A DNA stretch of 64,000 nucleotides from Anderseniella sp963700735 (GTDB lineage Bacteria; Pseudomonadota; Alphaproteobacteria; Rhizobiales; Aestuariivirgaceae): contig CAVOYR010000002.1 in assembly GCA_963700735.1 (NCBI GenBank), forward strand, positions 1 to 64,000, in the 5' to 3' direction. Under the pieces are notes generated by a model. It had not been told where the DNA came from. It saw nothing but the letters and a program-made list of their open reading frames with translations, and did not search any database. Shown in pieces: positions 41,453 through 50,511 of this stretch. Within the stretch, counting starts at the first letter, position 1. The number at the start of each line of letters is the position of its first letter. The translations under genes were made by a program, and so were the position numbers.

Positions 41453-41929
41453 TCAGAAAGATGAGCCGTCCTTGCGCGTGAACACGTACCTGCCATCCGC
41501 ACCGGCCTGTGCCTTCAGGTCGATGTCCGGATAGTTGACGGTATCGTCGGCAGGCCTGTCCCCGACCACCAGGAACACCGCATCCGCGTCACCTTCGTTG
41601 ATGAACGTGTGGGCGTTGCCGGTCCCGGCCGGGAACCCGACGCAGTCTCCCGCCCGCATGGTGCGCTTGCCGCCGTTGTGATGCAGCGTCAGTTCACCCG
41701 ATACAATGTAGACGAACTCTTCCTGGCGGCTGTGTGCGTGGCGCTGCGACGAGCATCCGCCCGGTTCCACCCGCGTCATCACCACGCCGAACGAGGTCAG
41801 CCCTGCATGATCGCCCAATCGCCGGCTGTGGCGCCTGGCGGCCTCGCTGCCCCACGGCTCCGGATAGCCTGACCTGTTGCTTTCGGGCACATCCGACGGG
41901 CGGAACGGTCCGATATCACTTTTCGCCAT
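41453..41929 (-). CDS. cupin domain protein
   Basis: A 158-residue single-domain cupin. The two cupin motifs are visible: the metal-binding RHAHSRQEEFVYIVSGELTL and GDCVGFPAGTGNAHTFINEG, each with the expected His/Glu ligands. An N-terminal ~45 residues precede the barrel. Such proteins range from isomerases to sugar-binding or regulatory proteins, so no specific function follows. It is convergent with greA (17-bp gap) and divergent from trxB. Confidence 0.85.
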   Translation of the reverse strand: MAKSDIGPFRPSDVPESNRSGYPEPWGSEAARRHSRRLGDHAGLTSFGVVMTRVEPGGCSSQRHAHSRQEEFVYIVSGELTLHHNGGKRTMRAGDCVGFPAGTGNAHTFINEGDADAVFLVVGDRPADDTVNYPDIDLKAQAGADGRYVFTRKDGSSF

Positions 41930-42097
41930 CTGCTGGCCTCCACTGATTGCTGACGACTCCGGTGGACAACGTGGTTTACGTGGCTTAACAGCCAGTCAGC
42001 TTGCAAGCTATGCTTTGACAGCATACCTATTGATTGGCTACGGCATCCTTGCGAACGTTGCCGTTACGGCCTGTCCGAACATCTGGAGACTTCCACC

Positions 42098-43060
42098 ATG
42101 AGTGCGCAACATGCACGTGTGCTGATCCTTGGGTCCGGCCCTGCCGGCTATACTGCTGCCATCTATGCCGCCCGCGCCATGCTGAAGCCGCTGATGATTT
42201 CCGGCATCCAGCCCGGCGGCCAGCTCACCATCACCACCGACGTGGAAAACTATCCCGGCTTTGCCGACCCCATCCAGGGTCCGTGGCTGATGGAACAGAT
42301 GAAGGCGCAGGCCGAGCATGTCGGCACCGAGATCATTGCCGATCACATCACCAGCGTCGACCTCGATCATCGGCCGTTCCGCCTCACCGGCGATTCGGGC
42401 CGCCAGTACACCTGCGACAGCCTGATCATCTGCACCGGTGCCCAGGCGAACTGGCTTGGTCTTCCCTCCGAGGAGAAGTACAAGGGCTTTGGCGTGTCGG
42501 CTTGCGCCACCTGTGACGGGTTCTTCTATCGCGGCAAGAAGGTCGTGGTCGTCGGCGGCGGCAATACCGCTGTCGAGGAAGCGCTGTTCCTCACCAACTT
42601 CGCCTCCGAAGTGGTTGTGGTGCACCGGCGCGACGAATTCCGCGCCGAGCGCATCCTGCAGGACCGGCTGATGGCCAACCCCAAGGTCAAGGTCATGTGG
42701 AACACCACGCTGGAAGAAGTCGTCGGCGGCGACAACCCGCCCGGCGTCACCCATGCGCGGTTGAAGAACACCCAGTCCGGCCACGTCGAGGACCTCGCCT
42801 GCGACGGCATCTTCATTGCCATCGGCCACAAGCCGTCCACCGAACTGTTCCAGGGCAAGCTGGAGATGAAGCACGGCGGCTATCTCGTCACCGCCCCGGA
42901 TTCGACCGCCACCGCCATCGAAGGCGTCTATGCTGCTGGCGACGTCACTGATGACATCTATCGCCAGGCCGTCACCGCGGCCGGCATGGGGTGCATGGCG
43001 GCGCTGGAAGCAGAAAGGTGGCTGGCTGAAACCGGCGTGCGGTCCGAGGCCGCCGAGTAA
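42098..43060 (+). CDS. trxB: thioredoxin-disulfide reductase TrxB
   Basis: A 320-residue homodimeric flavoenzyme that reduces thioredoxin with NADPH. The FAD motif is VLILGSGPAGYTAAIYAARA, the redox pair CATC sits at residues 136-139, the NADPH motif is VVVVGGGNTAVEEALFL and the C-terminal FAD motif is GVYAAGDVTDDIYRQAV. The spacing of these motifs is normal for the family. A LysR regulator gene follows 33 bp downstream, as in many Hyphomicrobiales. Confidence 0.97.
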   Translation: MSAQHARVLILGSGPAGYTAAIYAARAMLKPLMISGIQPGGQLTITTDVENYPGFADPIQGPWLMEQMKAQAEHVGTEIIADHITSVDLDHRPFRLTGDSGRQYTCDSLIICTGAQANWLGLPSEEKYKGFGVSACATCDGFFYRGKKVVVVGGGNTAVEEALFLTNFASEVVVVHRRDEFRAERILQDRLMANPKVKVMWNTTLEEVVGGDNPPGVTHARLKNTQSGHVEDLACDGIFIAIGHKPSTELFQGKLEMKHGGYLVTAPDSTATAIEGVYAAGDVTDDIYRQAVTAAGMGCMAALEAERWLAETGVRSEAAE

Positions 43061-43093
43061 CATCTTCCAACCGGTCGTTTCAGGCGAGCTTTC

Positions 43094-44011
43094 ATGCCCT
43101 TTACCAACCACAACAACAATTTCGACTGGGACAAGCTGCGCATCTTCCATGCGGTGGCCGAGGCCGGGTCGTTCACCCATGCCGGTCATGAACTAGGCCT
43201 GTCGCAATCGGCCGTCTCGCGACAGATTTCGGCCCTGGAAAGCGAGCTTTCGGTCACCCTGTTCCACCGCCATGCCCGCGGTCTCATCCTGACCGAACAG
43301 GGTGAGATGCTGTACCGCACCGCCCATGACGTGTTCACCAAGCTGGCCAACGCGCGTGCCCGCCTGACCGACAGCCGCGACAAGCCCACCGGTGACCTGC
43401 GCGTATCAACCACCGTTGGGCTGGGCACCATCTGGCTGACGCCACGGCTGCGCGAGTTCACCGAACTGTACCCGCAAATCCGCGTCGAGCTGCTGCTCAC
43501 AGACGAGGAACTCGATCTCGGCATGCGCGAGGCGGACGTCGCCATCCGCCTGCGCCGGCCAACCCAGCCGGACCTGATCCAGCGCAAGCTCTTCACCGTG
43601 CACAACCACGCCTATGCATCGGCAGACTATATCCAGAGCTTCGGCATGCCGCAGTCGCTCAGCGACCTGGACGGCCACAAGATCCTGGCGTTCGGCCCGG
43701 TGCCGAGTTTCCTCGATGACCTGAGCTGGCTTGAGCGCGTTGGACGTGGCGCTGGCGAGCCCCCACGCGAGTCGTCGTTCCGCATCAACTCGATCTACGG
43801 CCTGCGCCGCGCCGTCGAGGCGGGTCTCGGCATCGCCGTGCTGCCCGACTATATCGTCGGCGATTCCTCGTCGCTGATCAGGGTGCCGCTCAATGAGGAT
43901 GGACCGGCCATCGACACCTACTTCGTGTACCCGGAAGAAATGCGCAATTCCAAGCGCATCGCCGTTTTCCGCGACTTCGTGGTGTCAAAGGCGCGCCAAT
44001 GGCAGTTTTGA
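43094..44011 (+). CDS. LysR family transcriptional regulator
   Basis: A 305-residue regulator with a canonical N-terminal helix-turn-helix (DWDKLRIFHAVAEAGSFTHA, then SQSAVSRQISALESEL) and a full substrate-binding domain. It lies 33 bp after trxB on the same strand and is likely cotranscribed with it. This trxB-linked LysR is a conserved neighbour in Hyphomicrobiales; its targets are unknown. The region downstream has no strong terminator. Confidence 0.93.
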   Translation: MPFTNHNNNFDWDKLRIFHAVAEAGSFTHAGHELGLSQSAVSRQISALESELSVTLFHRHARGLILTEQGEMLYRTAHDVFTKLANARARLTDSRDKPTGDLRVSTTVGLGTIWLTPRLREFTELYPQIRVELLLTDEELDLGMREADVAIRLRRPTQPDLIQRKLFTVHNHAYASADYIQSFGMPQSLSDLDGHKILAFGPVPSFLDDLSWLERVGRGAGEPPRESSFRINSIYGLRRAVEAGLGIAVLPDYIVGDSSSLIRVPLNEDGPAIDTYFVYPEEMRNSKRIAVFRDFVVSKARQWQF

Positions 44012-44324
44012 CGTTAACGTCAAGATTTTAACTGATGCCCAAATCCCGGTCAGTCGCCTGATATGCAGTCACTGCATGAGCCGCATGACGAATACCCTTA
44101 TTGCCCAAACTGTCCGCTTTATGGAACGATCATGGGTGTCAGCGGCTGTTACTCCCTCATACGTTGAAGCCGCCGTCTTGTAGAAATTGCCTGCTGCGCT
44201 GAGGCAACGCGTGCGCGGCACCCGGCATCTACAAAGGCACGTGACATACCTGCGGGCCGGACGCCATCTCCACCCGGGCGTCCGGTCCGATTTTCCTCAA
44301 CTGAGACAAATTCCAACGTTTACG
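44012..44324. other. gene-free stretch with a hairpin between convergent genes
   Basis: No credible open frame occurs in these 313 bp. CCGGACGCC (44257-44265) pairs perfectly with GGCGTCCGG (44277-44285), and the forward strand continues TCCGATTTTCC. This may terminate the trxB-lysR transcript, though the T-run is short and offset. Confidence 0.5.
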
Positions 44325-45302
44325 TCAACGGAATAGCTTGGCGCCCAGGCTCTGCTTGTCGGCATACAGTGACGCCACCTGCTCGCCGTACCCGTTGTAC
44401 AGCACGGTCGGGATCTTCTCGCCCGTCTCCAGCACGCGTTCTTCCGCCTGGCTCCACCGGGGGTGGGCAACCTCGGGGTTCACGTTGGCCCAGAAACCGT
44501 ATTCGTTCGGCCCCAGCGCTTCCCAGAAGCTCGTCGGCTTCTCGCTGACAAAGGACACCTTTTGGATCGACTTGATCGACTTGAAGCCATACTTCCACGG
44601 CAGGTGCAGCCGCAGCGGCGCGCCCATCGACTTGGCCACCGGCTTGCCATAGGCACCCGTCACCATGAACGCGAGATCGTTCATCGCCTCGTCCATCGTC
44701 ACTGACTCCGAGTACGGCCACGGATAGCCCGCCCCGAACAGCGGCGCTTTCTGTTCCGGCGCAATATCGGGGTCGAAGAACGTCTCGAACCGCACGTACT
44801 TTGCGTTCGACGTCGGCTTTGCCATATCCACCAGGCTCTTCAGCGTGAACCCGCTCCAGGGCACCGTCATCGACCACGCTTCCACGCAGCGGTGACGATA
44901 TACCCGGTCCTCGAGCTGCACCTTCTTCAGCAGCTCGTCCACGTCCATCTTGAACGGCGTCTCGACCTCGCCGTCGACCGCGATTTCCCACGGCTGCAGT
45001 TTCAGCGCCTCTGCCTGGCTGGCAATGCGCTTGGACGTGCCGAACTCGTAGAAGTTGTTATAGGTGGTGTTGACGTCTTCCGGCGTGATCGGGCGGCCTG
45101 CGTCCTTGTACATCGGGTTGACCGGCGCGGGATAAAGCTTCGCCCAATCCTCGACGCCCGCCAGTGAGGGCCGGATGCCGGACGCAAGCGCCAGCCCGCC
45201 AAACCCGGCGGCGGCGATGAACTTGCGGCGGTTCCAGAACACGTGTTCCGGTGTGGCGTGCGATTCCGGTATCTGCCAGCTGTGAATCGACTTGATAAGC
45301 AT
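44325..45302 (-). CDS. msrP: protein-methionine-sulfoxide reductase catalytic subunit MsrP
   Basis: A 325-residue periplasmic molybdoenzyme (formerly YedY) that repairs oxidised methionines in envelope proteins. A twin-arginine signal (NRRKFIAAAGFGGLALASG) precedes the sulphite-oxidase fold, and the molybdopterin-ligating Cys is residue 139 in YRHRCVEAWSM. The family's partner, the haem membrane protein MsrQ, is not encoded next to it here. It depends on molybdenum cofactor, which links it functionally to modABC in this window. Confidence 0.94.
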   Translation of the reverse strand: MLIKSIHSWQIPESHATPEHVFWNRRKFIAAAGFGGLALASGIRPSLAGVEDWAKLYPAPVNPMYKDAGRPITPEDVNTTYNNFYEFGTSKRIASQAEALKLQPWEIAVDGEVETPFKMDVDELLKKVQLEDRVYRHRCVEAWSMTVPWSGFTLKSLVDMAKPTSNAKYVRFETFFDPDIAPEQKAPLFGAGYPWPYSESVTMDEAMNDLAFMVTGAYGKPVAKSMGAPLRLHLPWKYGFKSIKSIQKVSFVSEKPTSFWEALGPNEYGFWANVNPEVAHPRWSQAEERVLETGEKIPTVLYNGYGEQVASLYADKQSLGAKLFR

Positions 45303-45447
45303 GGGGTGACTCCAGCAAGGGGTGAATTCATGCCGGAACGTGCCCGGCTGTCATGGAACCAACGTAGCCCGGCTGGCGAGAGTTTCAAATCACGCCTGCG
45401 TCACCTACATCGGCACCCGAGTGCGGTCATCGCCTGCAGGCGCGTAC

Positions 45448-45916
45448 TTACTCGGCCGGTTCCAGCGACATCGAGGTCACGCCAACTGCCGCATTGAGGC
45501 CCGTCTGCACCTGCACGCTCAGCGGCTGCAGCGTCACGTTGTTGCCGCCAACCAGCGCATTCGCCCCGGCACCCACGCCTGCGGTCGCCTCGGCAGAACC
45601 GCCCGACGTACTCGCCCGCCAGCGCACCGCTGTCCACCACGCCGGGCGCAAACACGCCCCACATCATGTACGCCTCGCCGGTCACGCCGATATCAAGCCC
45701 GAACTTGCGAATGTTGCCGAAGTAGCTTTCCTCGCGTCCCGTGGTCGACTTGTAGAGACACTGCATCTGCTTGTTCGAGGTGATGATCAGGCCGATGCCA
45801 CCTTCCACCACGCATTCCAGCCGGCCGATGTTGACGCCAGCTCCCTGCGCCTGGGCAGGAAGGGACGTGCCGGTCAGGGCCAGTGCAAGGGTGGTCAGGG
45901 CGAGTGCGTTCTTCAT
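45448..45916 (-). pseudogene. DUF992 exported protein, one frameshift
   Basis: About 155 residues after removing one G from the GGG run at 45602-45604. The signal peptide (MKNALALTTLALALTG, cleavage near AQAQG) and first part (LECVVEGGIGLIITSNKQ, FGNIRKFGLDIGVTGEAY) match DUF992. After the shift, the second part (GVGAGANALVGGNNVTLQPL, then VQTGLNAAVGVTSMSLEPA) completes the domain. ATG 45916 follows CTGGAGGA by 5 bases. DUF992 proteins are periplasmic or outer-membrane proteins of unknown function found mainly in Hyphomicrobiales. Confidence 0.87.
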
Positions 45917-46104
45917 CGTGTCCTCCAGGAAAAACATTCAGCCCCGTCGCTGCGCCACATCAGATGTCACAGCCGGGGCTAACAGGGTAAGCGCCGTCCC
46001 GGGCATTAGGTTCCAGCAATAGCGCGGTTGCCCGGCTGGCACCAATGACAATTCGGCAAAGATTGTAGCGTCGTGCCTGGCCATACGCCAGCAGGACTCT
46101 GCAT

Positions 46105-46118
46105 GCAGATTAATCTGC
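46105..46118. promoter_or_regulatory. perfect 14-bp palindrome upstream of the sigma-54 promoter
   Basis: GCAGATTAATCTGC is a perfect palindrome centred about 78 bp upstream of the -24 element of the ammonium transporter promoter. Enhancer-binding proteins of sigma-54 act from this distance. It does not match the NtrC consensus, so its role is open. Confidence 0.4.
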
Positions 46119-46188
46119 CTGCTCAATGTTGCACCACACCAACCGCTGCAAAGATCACGTAAATATCTGAAAAATATCAATAAAAATT

Positions 46189-46204
46189 TGGCATGACGCT
46201 TGCT
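46189..46204 (+). promoter_or_regulatory. consensus sigma-54 (RpoN) promoter of the ammonium transporter gene
   Basis: TGGCATGACGCTTGCT matches the sigma-54 -24/-12 consensus TGGCAYRNNNNTTGCW at every defined position. It lies 82 bp before the ATG, giving an expected 5' untranslated region of about 70 nt. Nitrogen control of amt genes by NtrC and sigma-54 is well established in proteobacteria. Confidence 0.82.
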
Positions 46205-46286
46205 GGAAGCGTCCTCGGGGGTTGGGCAACGCATCCTGTTGTCCGGCACCGCAAAACAGGTGGCAACAGATGGGGAGCCCGGGACA

Positions 46287-47615
46287 ATGTCTGAGGAAGT
46301 GACAGCCCTTACCGCCAAGCTCGATGCGCTGCAGAAAGCGCATGACATGGCCGGTACGATCAACATGGAAATCTTCTACTGGTGGTGCATTGCGCTGATG
46401 GTGGCAATTCACGCCGGCTTTCTGGCCTATGAAATGGGTGCCTCGCGCATGAAGAACGTGCTGGCATCGGGCGTGAAGAACATTCTCGCCTTCGCCTTCA
46501 TCGTGCCGACAATGTACTTCTTCGGCTGGTGGATCTATGGCGCCATGCCCAACGGCTTCATCCCCGTTGCGGCCACGGACTATCTTCCGTGGGACGACAA
46601 CATGGGCCCGAACCTGACCGACAATGCCACCGGCATCTTCTGGGCGGCGTTCACGCTGTTCTCGGCCACGACCGCATCGATCTTCTCCGGCGCGGTGCTG
46701 GAGCGCATCCGGATGTCCGGCTTCATCATCCTGGCCGTGCTGCTCGGGTCCGTGGTCTGGATCTGGGCAGCCTCCTGGGGCTGGCACCCGGAAGGCTGGA
46801 TGCTCAAGCAGCTGGGCTACCATGACGTAGGTGCCGCCGGTGTGGTGCACACCATCGCAGGCTTCTTCGCGCTTGGCGTCCTGATCAACCTTGGTCCCCG
46901 CGTCGGCAAGTTTGCCGCCGATGGCACGCCGCAACCCCTGCTGCCGCACAACATGCCGCTGACACTGGTGGGCCTGATGCTCATCATTGTCGGGTTCTTC
47001 GGCTTCCTCGGCGGCTGCATCATCTACAACAATGGCGGCCAGTGGACCAACATCTACGGCCAGCAGACCACCCTGTCGGCCTTTGCCTTCAACACGCTGA
47101 TGGGCTTTGCCGGCGGCATCATCGGTGCCTACTGGAAGACCCGCGATCCGTTCTGGATGATGTCCGGCGCGCTCGCGGGTATCTTCGCTGCCGCCGCCGC
47201 GCTGGACGTGCTCTACCCGCCGGTGGCCTTTATCGTCGGCATGATCGGCGGCGTCATCGTGCCGATGGCCGGCAACTGGCTCGAACGCCGCGGCATCGAC
47301 GATGCCGTTGGTGCCTGGGCAGTGCACGGTGTCGGCGGCTTCTGGGGTGTCCTGGTCGCGGGCATCTTCGCCTGGGGTTATCCCAACACCGGCGACGCGC
47401 CCGCAGTCAGCTTCTTCGGACAGCTTGTAGGGGCCGTGGTGTGTGCAAGCTTCGGCTTCATCACCGGCTTCGTGGCGTCCTGGCTGCTCAAGATGGCAAA
47501 CCTGTTGCGGGTCCCGGACAACATCCAGGTCCTCGGCCTCGACAAGGTCAAGGTGCCGAGCCAGTCCTACCCGGAATGGAACAGGCCTTCGCCCGCGCCT
47601 GCGCCTGCAGAATGA
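46287..47615 (+). CDS. ammonium transporter (Amt family)
   Basis: A 442-residue inner-membrane channel with about 11 transmembrane segments. The twin-histidine pore residues occur in HDVGAAGVVHTIAGF and DAVGAWAVHGVGGFWG, and the family block FTLFSATTASIFSGAVLERI is present. The N-terminus (SEEVTALTAKLDALQKAHD) is an unusual polar, heptad-like helix rather than a signal peptide. ATG 46287 fits the sigma-54 promoter upstream. No glnK is adjacent; instead a 54-residue membrane protein follows 36 bp downstream. Confidence 0.93.
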   Translation: MSEEVTALTAKLDALQKAHDMAGTINMEIFYWWCIALMVAIHAGFLAYEMGASRMKNVLASGVKNILAFAFIVPTMYFFGWWIYGAMPNGFIPVAATDYLPWDDNMGPNLTDNATGIFWAAFTLFSATTASIFSGAVLERIRMSGFIILAVLLGSVVWIWAASWGWHPEGWMLKQLGYHDVGAAGVVHTIAGFFALGVLINLGPRVGKFAADGTPQPLLPHNMPLTLVGLMLIIVGFFGFLGGCIIYNNGGQWTNIYGQQTTLSAFAFNTLMGFAGGIIGAYWKTRDPFWMMSGALAGIFAAAAALDVLYPPVAFIVGMIGGVIVPMAGNWLERRGIDDAVGAWAVHGVGGFWGVLVAGIFAWGYPNTGDAPAVSFFGQLVGAVVCASFGFITGFVASWLLKMANLLRVPDNIQVLGLDKVKVPSQSYPEWNRPSPAPAPAE

Positions 47616-47651
47616 TCCTCACACGCAACTTCAACCTGAAAGGAACGAGAC

Positions 47652-47816
47652 ATGGGAAGTCCAATTGACAAGTGGGAAGGCGCCGCCGCCGTGTTTACCG
47701 GTGCGACGAGTTCTTTCTCGATCGGGCTGTTTCTGGCCATCGCCGTCGTGTTGACACTGGCACCGGTGATCCACGCGGCGCGGCACGAAACCCACATCTT
47801 CAAGAAGCACTCCTGA
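47652..47816 (+). CDS. 54-residue single-pass membrane protein downstream of amt
   Basis: ATG 47652 is preceded by AAAGGAACGAGAC, a good ribosome site. The product has a short polar N-terminus (MGSPIDKWEGAAAVF), one transmembrane segment (SIGLFLAIAVVLTLAPVI) and a basic, His-containing tail (HAARHETHIFKKHS). It is 36 bp after the transporter gene on the same strand, before the putative terminator, and so is very likely cotranscribed under sigma-54. A role as a transporter-associated subunit is inference. It is easily missed in annotation because of its size. Confidence 0.72.
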   Translation: MGSPIDKWEGAAAVFTGATSSFSIGLFLAIAVVLTLAPVIHAARHETHIFKKHS

Positions 47817-47856
47817 CCCGCCGGGTCGTGAGCCTCCAGGACTGCTTGCAAGGCAT

Positions 47857-47885
47857 GGCCCGGACCTGACATTCAGGCCCGGGTC
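47857..47885 (+). terminator. putative terminator between amt and the convergent aminotransferase gene
   Basis: A 13-bp stem (GGCCCGGACCTGA with TCAGGCCCGGGTC, one mismatch and one G-U pair, 3-nt loop) lies 41 bp past the small gene. The forward strand continues AGGGAATTTTC, so the T-run is short and offset. Confidence 0.5.
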
Positions 47886-47903
47886 AGGGAATTTTCAGAC
47901 TGC

Positions 47904-49106
47904 CTATCTCAAGCTGCCGCAGAACCGCTGGATGCGCTCGCAGGCATCTTCCAGTGCCTCGTTCGAGGTCGCGTAGGACACCCGGAAGAACGGCTCCAGC
48001 CCGAACGCAGCGCCATGCACGGCGGCCACGCCCTCCTGTGCCAGAAGCTCGGTCACGAAGTCCTCGTCGTTGGCGATCACCTTGCCCGACGGTGCCGTCT
48101 TGCCGATGCAGCCCGCGCACGACGGGTACACGTAGAACGCGCCTTCCGGCGTCGGGCATGACAAGCCCTTGGCCTGGTTCAGCATCGACACCACCAGGTC
48201 GCGGCGTTCCTTGAACTTCTTGTTGTTCTCGGCAATGAAGTCCTGCGGACCGTTCAGCGCTTCCACCGCAGCCCACTGGGCAATCGAGCACGGGTTGGAC
48301 GTCGACTGCGACTGCAGCTTGCCCATTGCCTTGATCAGCTGCACCGGGCCTGCCGCATAGCCGATGCGCCAGCCAGTCATCGCGTAGGCCTTGGACACGC
48401 CGTTCATGGTCAGCGTGCGCTCATACAGCGCCGGTTCCACCTGGGCAGGCGTGGCGAAGGTGAACTCGTCGTACACCAGGTGTTCGTACATGTCGTCGGT
48501 CAACACCCACACGTGGCTGTGCTCCATCAGCACGTCGGTCAGCGCCTTCAGTTCATCATGCGTATAGGCAGCCCCCGACGGGTTCGATGGCGAGTTGAAA
48601 ATCAGCCACTTGGTCTTGTCGGTAATGGCCGCCGCCAGCTTGTCGGCGCGCAACTTGAAACCGTCCTCCAGTGTCGTCTCCACGAACACCGGCTTGCCGC
48701 CGCACAGCAGCACGATATCGGGATATGACACCCAGTACGGTGCCGGGATGATCACTTCATCGCCCGGGTTGATTGACGCCATCAGTGCGTTGAACAGCAC
48801 CTGCTTGCCACCGGTGCCGACCGATACCTGCGCCGGTTCGTAGGTCAGTCCGTTGTCCCGCAGGAACTTGGCGCAGATCGCCTTCTTCAGCTCGGGAATG
48901 CCGTCCACCGCGGTGTACTTGGTCTTGCCCGACTGGATCGCCTTGATGGCGGCATCCTTGATGTTGTCCGGCGTATCGAAGTCCGGTTCACCGGCAGACA
49001 GCCCGATCACGTCGCGGCCTTCCGCCTTTAGTTCCATGGCTTTGGTCGAGATCGCAATCGTCGCTGATGGCTGGATCCGGTTGAGTGCGTCTGCGATGAA
49101 ACCCAT
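47904..49106 (-). CDS. aspartate aminotransferase (class I PLP enzyme)
   Basis: A 400-residue aminotransferase that moves the amino group between aspartate and 2-oxoglutarate. The family blocks are LSAGEPDFDTPDNIKDAA, IFNSPSNPSGAAYT, the PLP-binding Lys in GVSKAYAMTGWRIGYAAGP and the C-terminal FFRVSYATSNEALEDACERI. The sequence type is that of Rhizobium AatA-like enzymes, which may also act on prephenate. It is convergent with the ammonium transporter unit and divergent from the FAD monooxygenase gene. Confidence 0.93.
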   Translation of the reverse strand: MGFIADALNRIQPSATIAISTKAMELKAEGRDVIGLSAGEPDFDTPDNIKDAAIKAIQSGKTKYTAVDGIPELKKAICAKFLRDNGLTYEPAQVSVGTGGKQVLFNALMASINPGDEVIIPAPYWVSYPDIVLLCGGKPVFVETTLEDGFKLRADKLAAAITDKTKWLIFNSPSNPSGAAYTHDELKALTDVLMEHSHVWVLTDDMYEHLVYDEFTFATPAQVEPALYERTLTMNGVSKAYAMTGWRIGYAAGPVQLIKAMGKLQSQSTSNPCSIAQWAAVEALNGPQDFIAENNKKFKERRDLVVSMLNQAKGLSCPTPEGAFYVYPSCAGCIGKTAPSGKVIANDEDFVTELLAQEGVAAVHGAAFGLEPFFRVSYATSNEALEDACERIQRFCGSLR

Positions 49107-49225
49107 GCGAAAGTGCCTCCGTGGCTGCCGGCCGGGGCCGGATGTGAATGCGGGCCTTGCTCTAAACCCGCCACTTTTCTACTGCAAGGGCTAAGTCGGT
49201 TTATGGTCAGGCTGGAGCACCACAG

Positions 49226-50383
49226 TTGCGCATCATTGTTGCAGGAGCAGGCATTGCAGGGCTGGCGTCAGCCATTGCGCTCGCCAATGCCGGCCACGAG
49301 GTCACGGTTCACGAACAGGCCCAGCGTATCGAGCCGGTCGGGGCAGGCCTGCAACTGGGGCCGAACGCGGTGCGCGCCCTCACTTCGCTCGGCGCCTGGG
49401 ACCGCATGGATGCCACCGCCTGCGCGCCCTCTGCCGTCCACCTGCACGACGCCACAACCGGCCGCACCCGCACCCGCATGCCGCTGGGCGATGCGTTTGC
49501 CTCGCGCTTTGGCGCGCCGTATCGTGTCGCCCATCGCGGTGACCTTGTGGCCGCCCTGCAAGACACCGCCGCCGGAAATGACCGCATCGAGGTGATCACC
49601 GGCCAGCGCCTGTCGGGCCTCGACCTGTCTGATCCACTCCACCCGGCCGTCACCTTCAACGGCAAAACCATCACCTGCGACCTCGCCATCGGCGCAGATG
49701 GCGTGCGCTCCACCATGCGCCGCACCATTGCCCCCGCCGTGCAGCCGCGCATTACCGGCGATGTGCTCTACCGCGCCATGTGCCCGGTCACCTCGCTGCC
49801 AGACGGACTGGACCCCGGCGAAGTACACATGTGGCTGGGCGCAGGCGCCCATGCCGTCGGCTACACAGTCTCGGGCGGCAAGCGGTTCAACATCGTCGTG
49901 TCTGTTGCCGGCGGCTCCCCTGTCGAGGGCTGGAATGCACTGGCCACCCGCGAGCAGGTGATGGCTGCCTTCCCCGCCCCATGCCCGCAATTGCGCGAAC
50001 TCCTGTCTACCCCCGCCAACTGGCTGTCGTGGACCGCGGCTGACATCGAACCCTTCGCCGGCTGGAGCAGCGGCCATACCGTGCTGGTGGGCGATGCCGC
50101 CCACGCTACCCTGCCTCACCTCGCGCAAGGTGCCGCCATGGCCCTTGAGGACGCCGTCGCGCTGGCCCACGAGATCGGTGACGGCACCGGAGACATCCTC
50201 GCGGCCCTTGCCCGGTTCGAGGCCGCCCGGCACGCCCGCACCAGCCGTATCATCATCGGCTCCCGCAACCAGGGCCGGATGTTCAAGATGAATGGCCCGG
50301 CCGCCGTTGCCCGCAACCTCGCCATGCGGCTGCTGCCGGCGCGCCAAAAGCTCGACCGACTCGCCTGGATCTACGAGGGCTGA
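49226..50383 (+). CDS. FAD-dependent monooxygenase (PHBH/UbiH-like)
   Basis: A 385-residue flavoprotein of the aromatic hydroxylase group. The FAD motif is IIVAGAGIAGLASAIALANAG, cut here at GAGIAGLASAIALANAG. The second motif is CDLAIGADGVRSTMRR, and the third is VGDAAHATLPHLAQGAAMAL. It most resembles salicylate or 6-hydroxynicotinate monooxygenases; the substrate is unknown. The start is TTG 49226, supported by GGAG 8 bases upstream. It is transcribed away from the aminotransferase gene and stands alone. Confidence 0.87.
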   Translation: MRIIVAGAGIAGLASAIALANAGHEVTVHEQAQRIEPVGAGLQLGPNAVRALTSLGAWDRMDATACAPSAVHLHDATTGRTRTRMPLGDAFASRFGAPYRVAHRGDLVAALQDTAAGNDRIEVITGQRLSGLDLSDPLHPAVTFNGKTITCDLAIGADGVRSTMRRTIAPAVQPRITGDVLYRAMCPVTSLPDGLDPGEVHMWLGAGAHAVGYTVSGGKRFNIVVSVAGGSPVEGWNALATREQVMAAFPAPCPQLRELLSTPANWLSWTAADIEPFAGWSSGHTVLVGDAAHATLPHLAQGAAMALEDAVALAHEIGDGTGDILAALARFEAARHARTSRIIIGSRNQGRMFKMNGPAAVARNLAMRLLPARQKLDRLAWIYEG

Positions 50384-50511
50384 GTTTGCCTGCCATTTTC
50401 CGTAAATTTGCAGCGATTTCATACAGCTCCAGTTAACCGGTATTGTTCCGCATTTTCTAATATCTCCCTGACATTCTCCTGCCCCAGGGGCAAAACATGG
50501 GAGGATATGTC

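Noticed and set aside
46125..46155. NtrC-like site upstream of amt
   Set aside because: One half-site (TTGCACCA) is good, but the second half (CTGCAA) is 4 bp too far away and mismatched, so the consensus palindrome is not formed.
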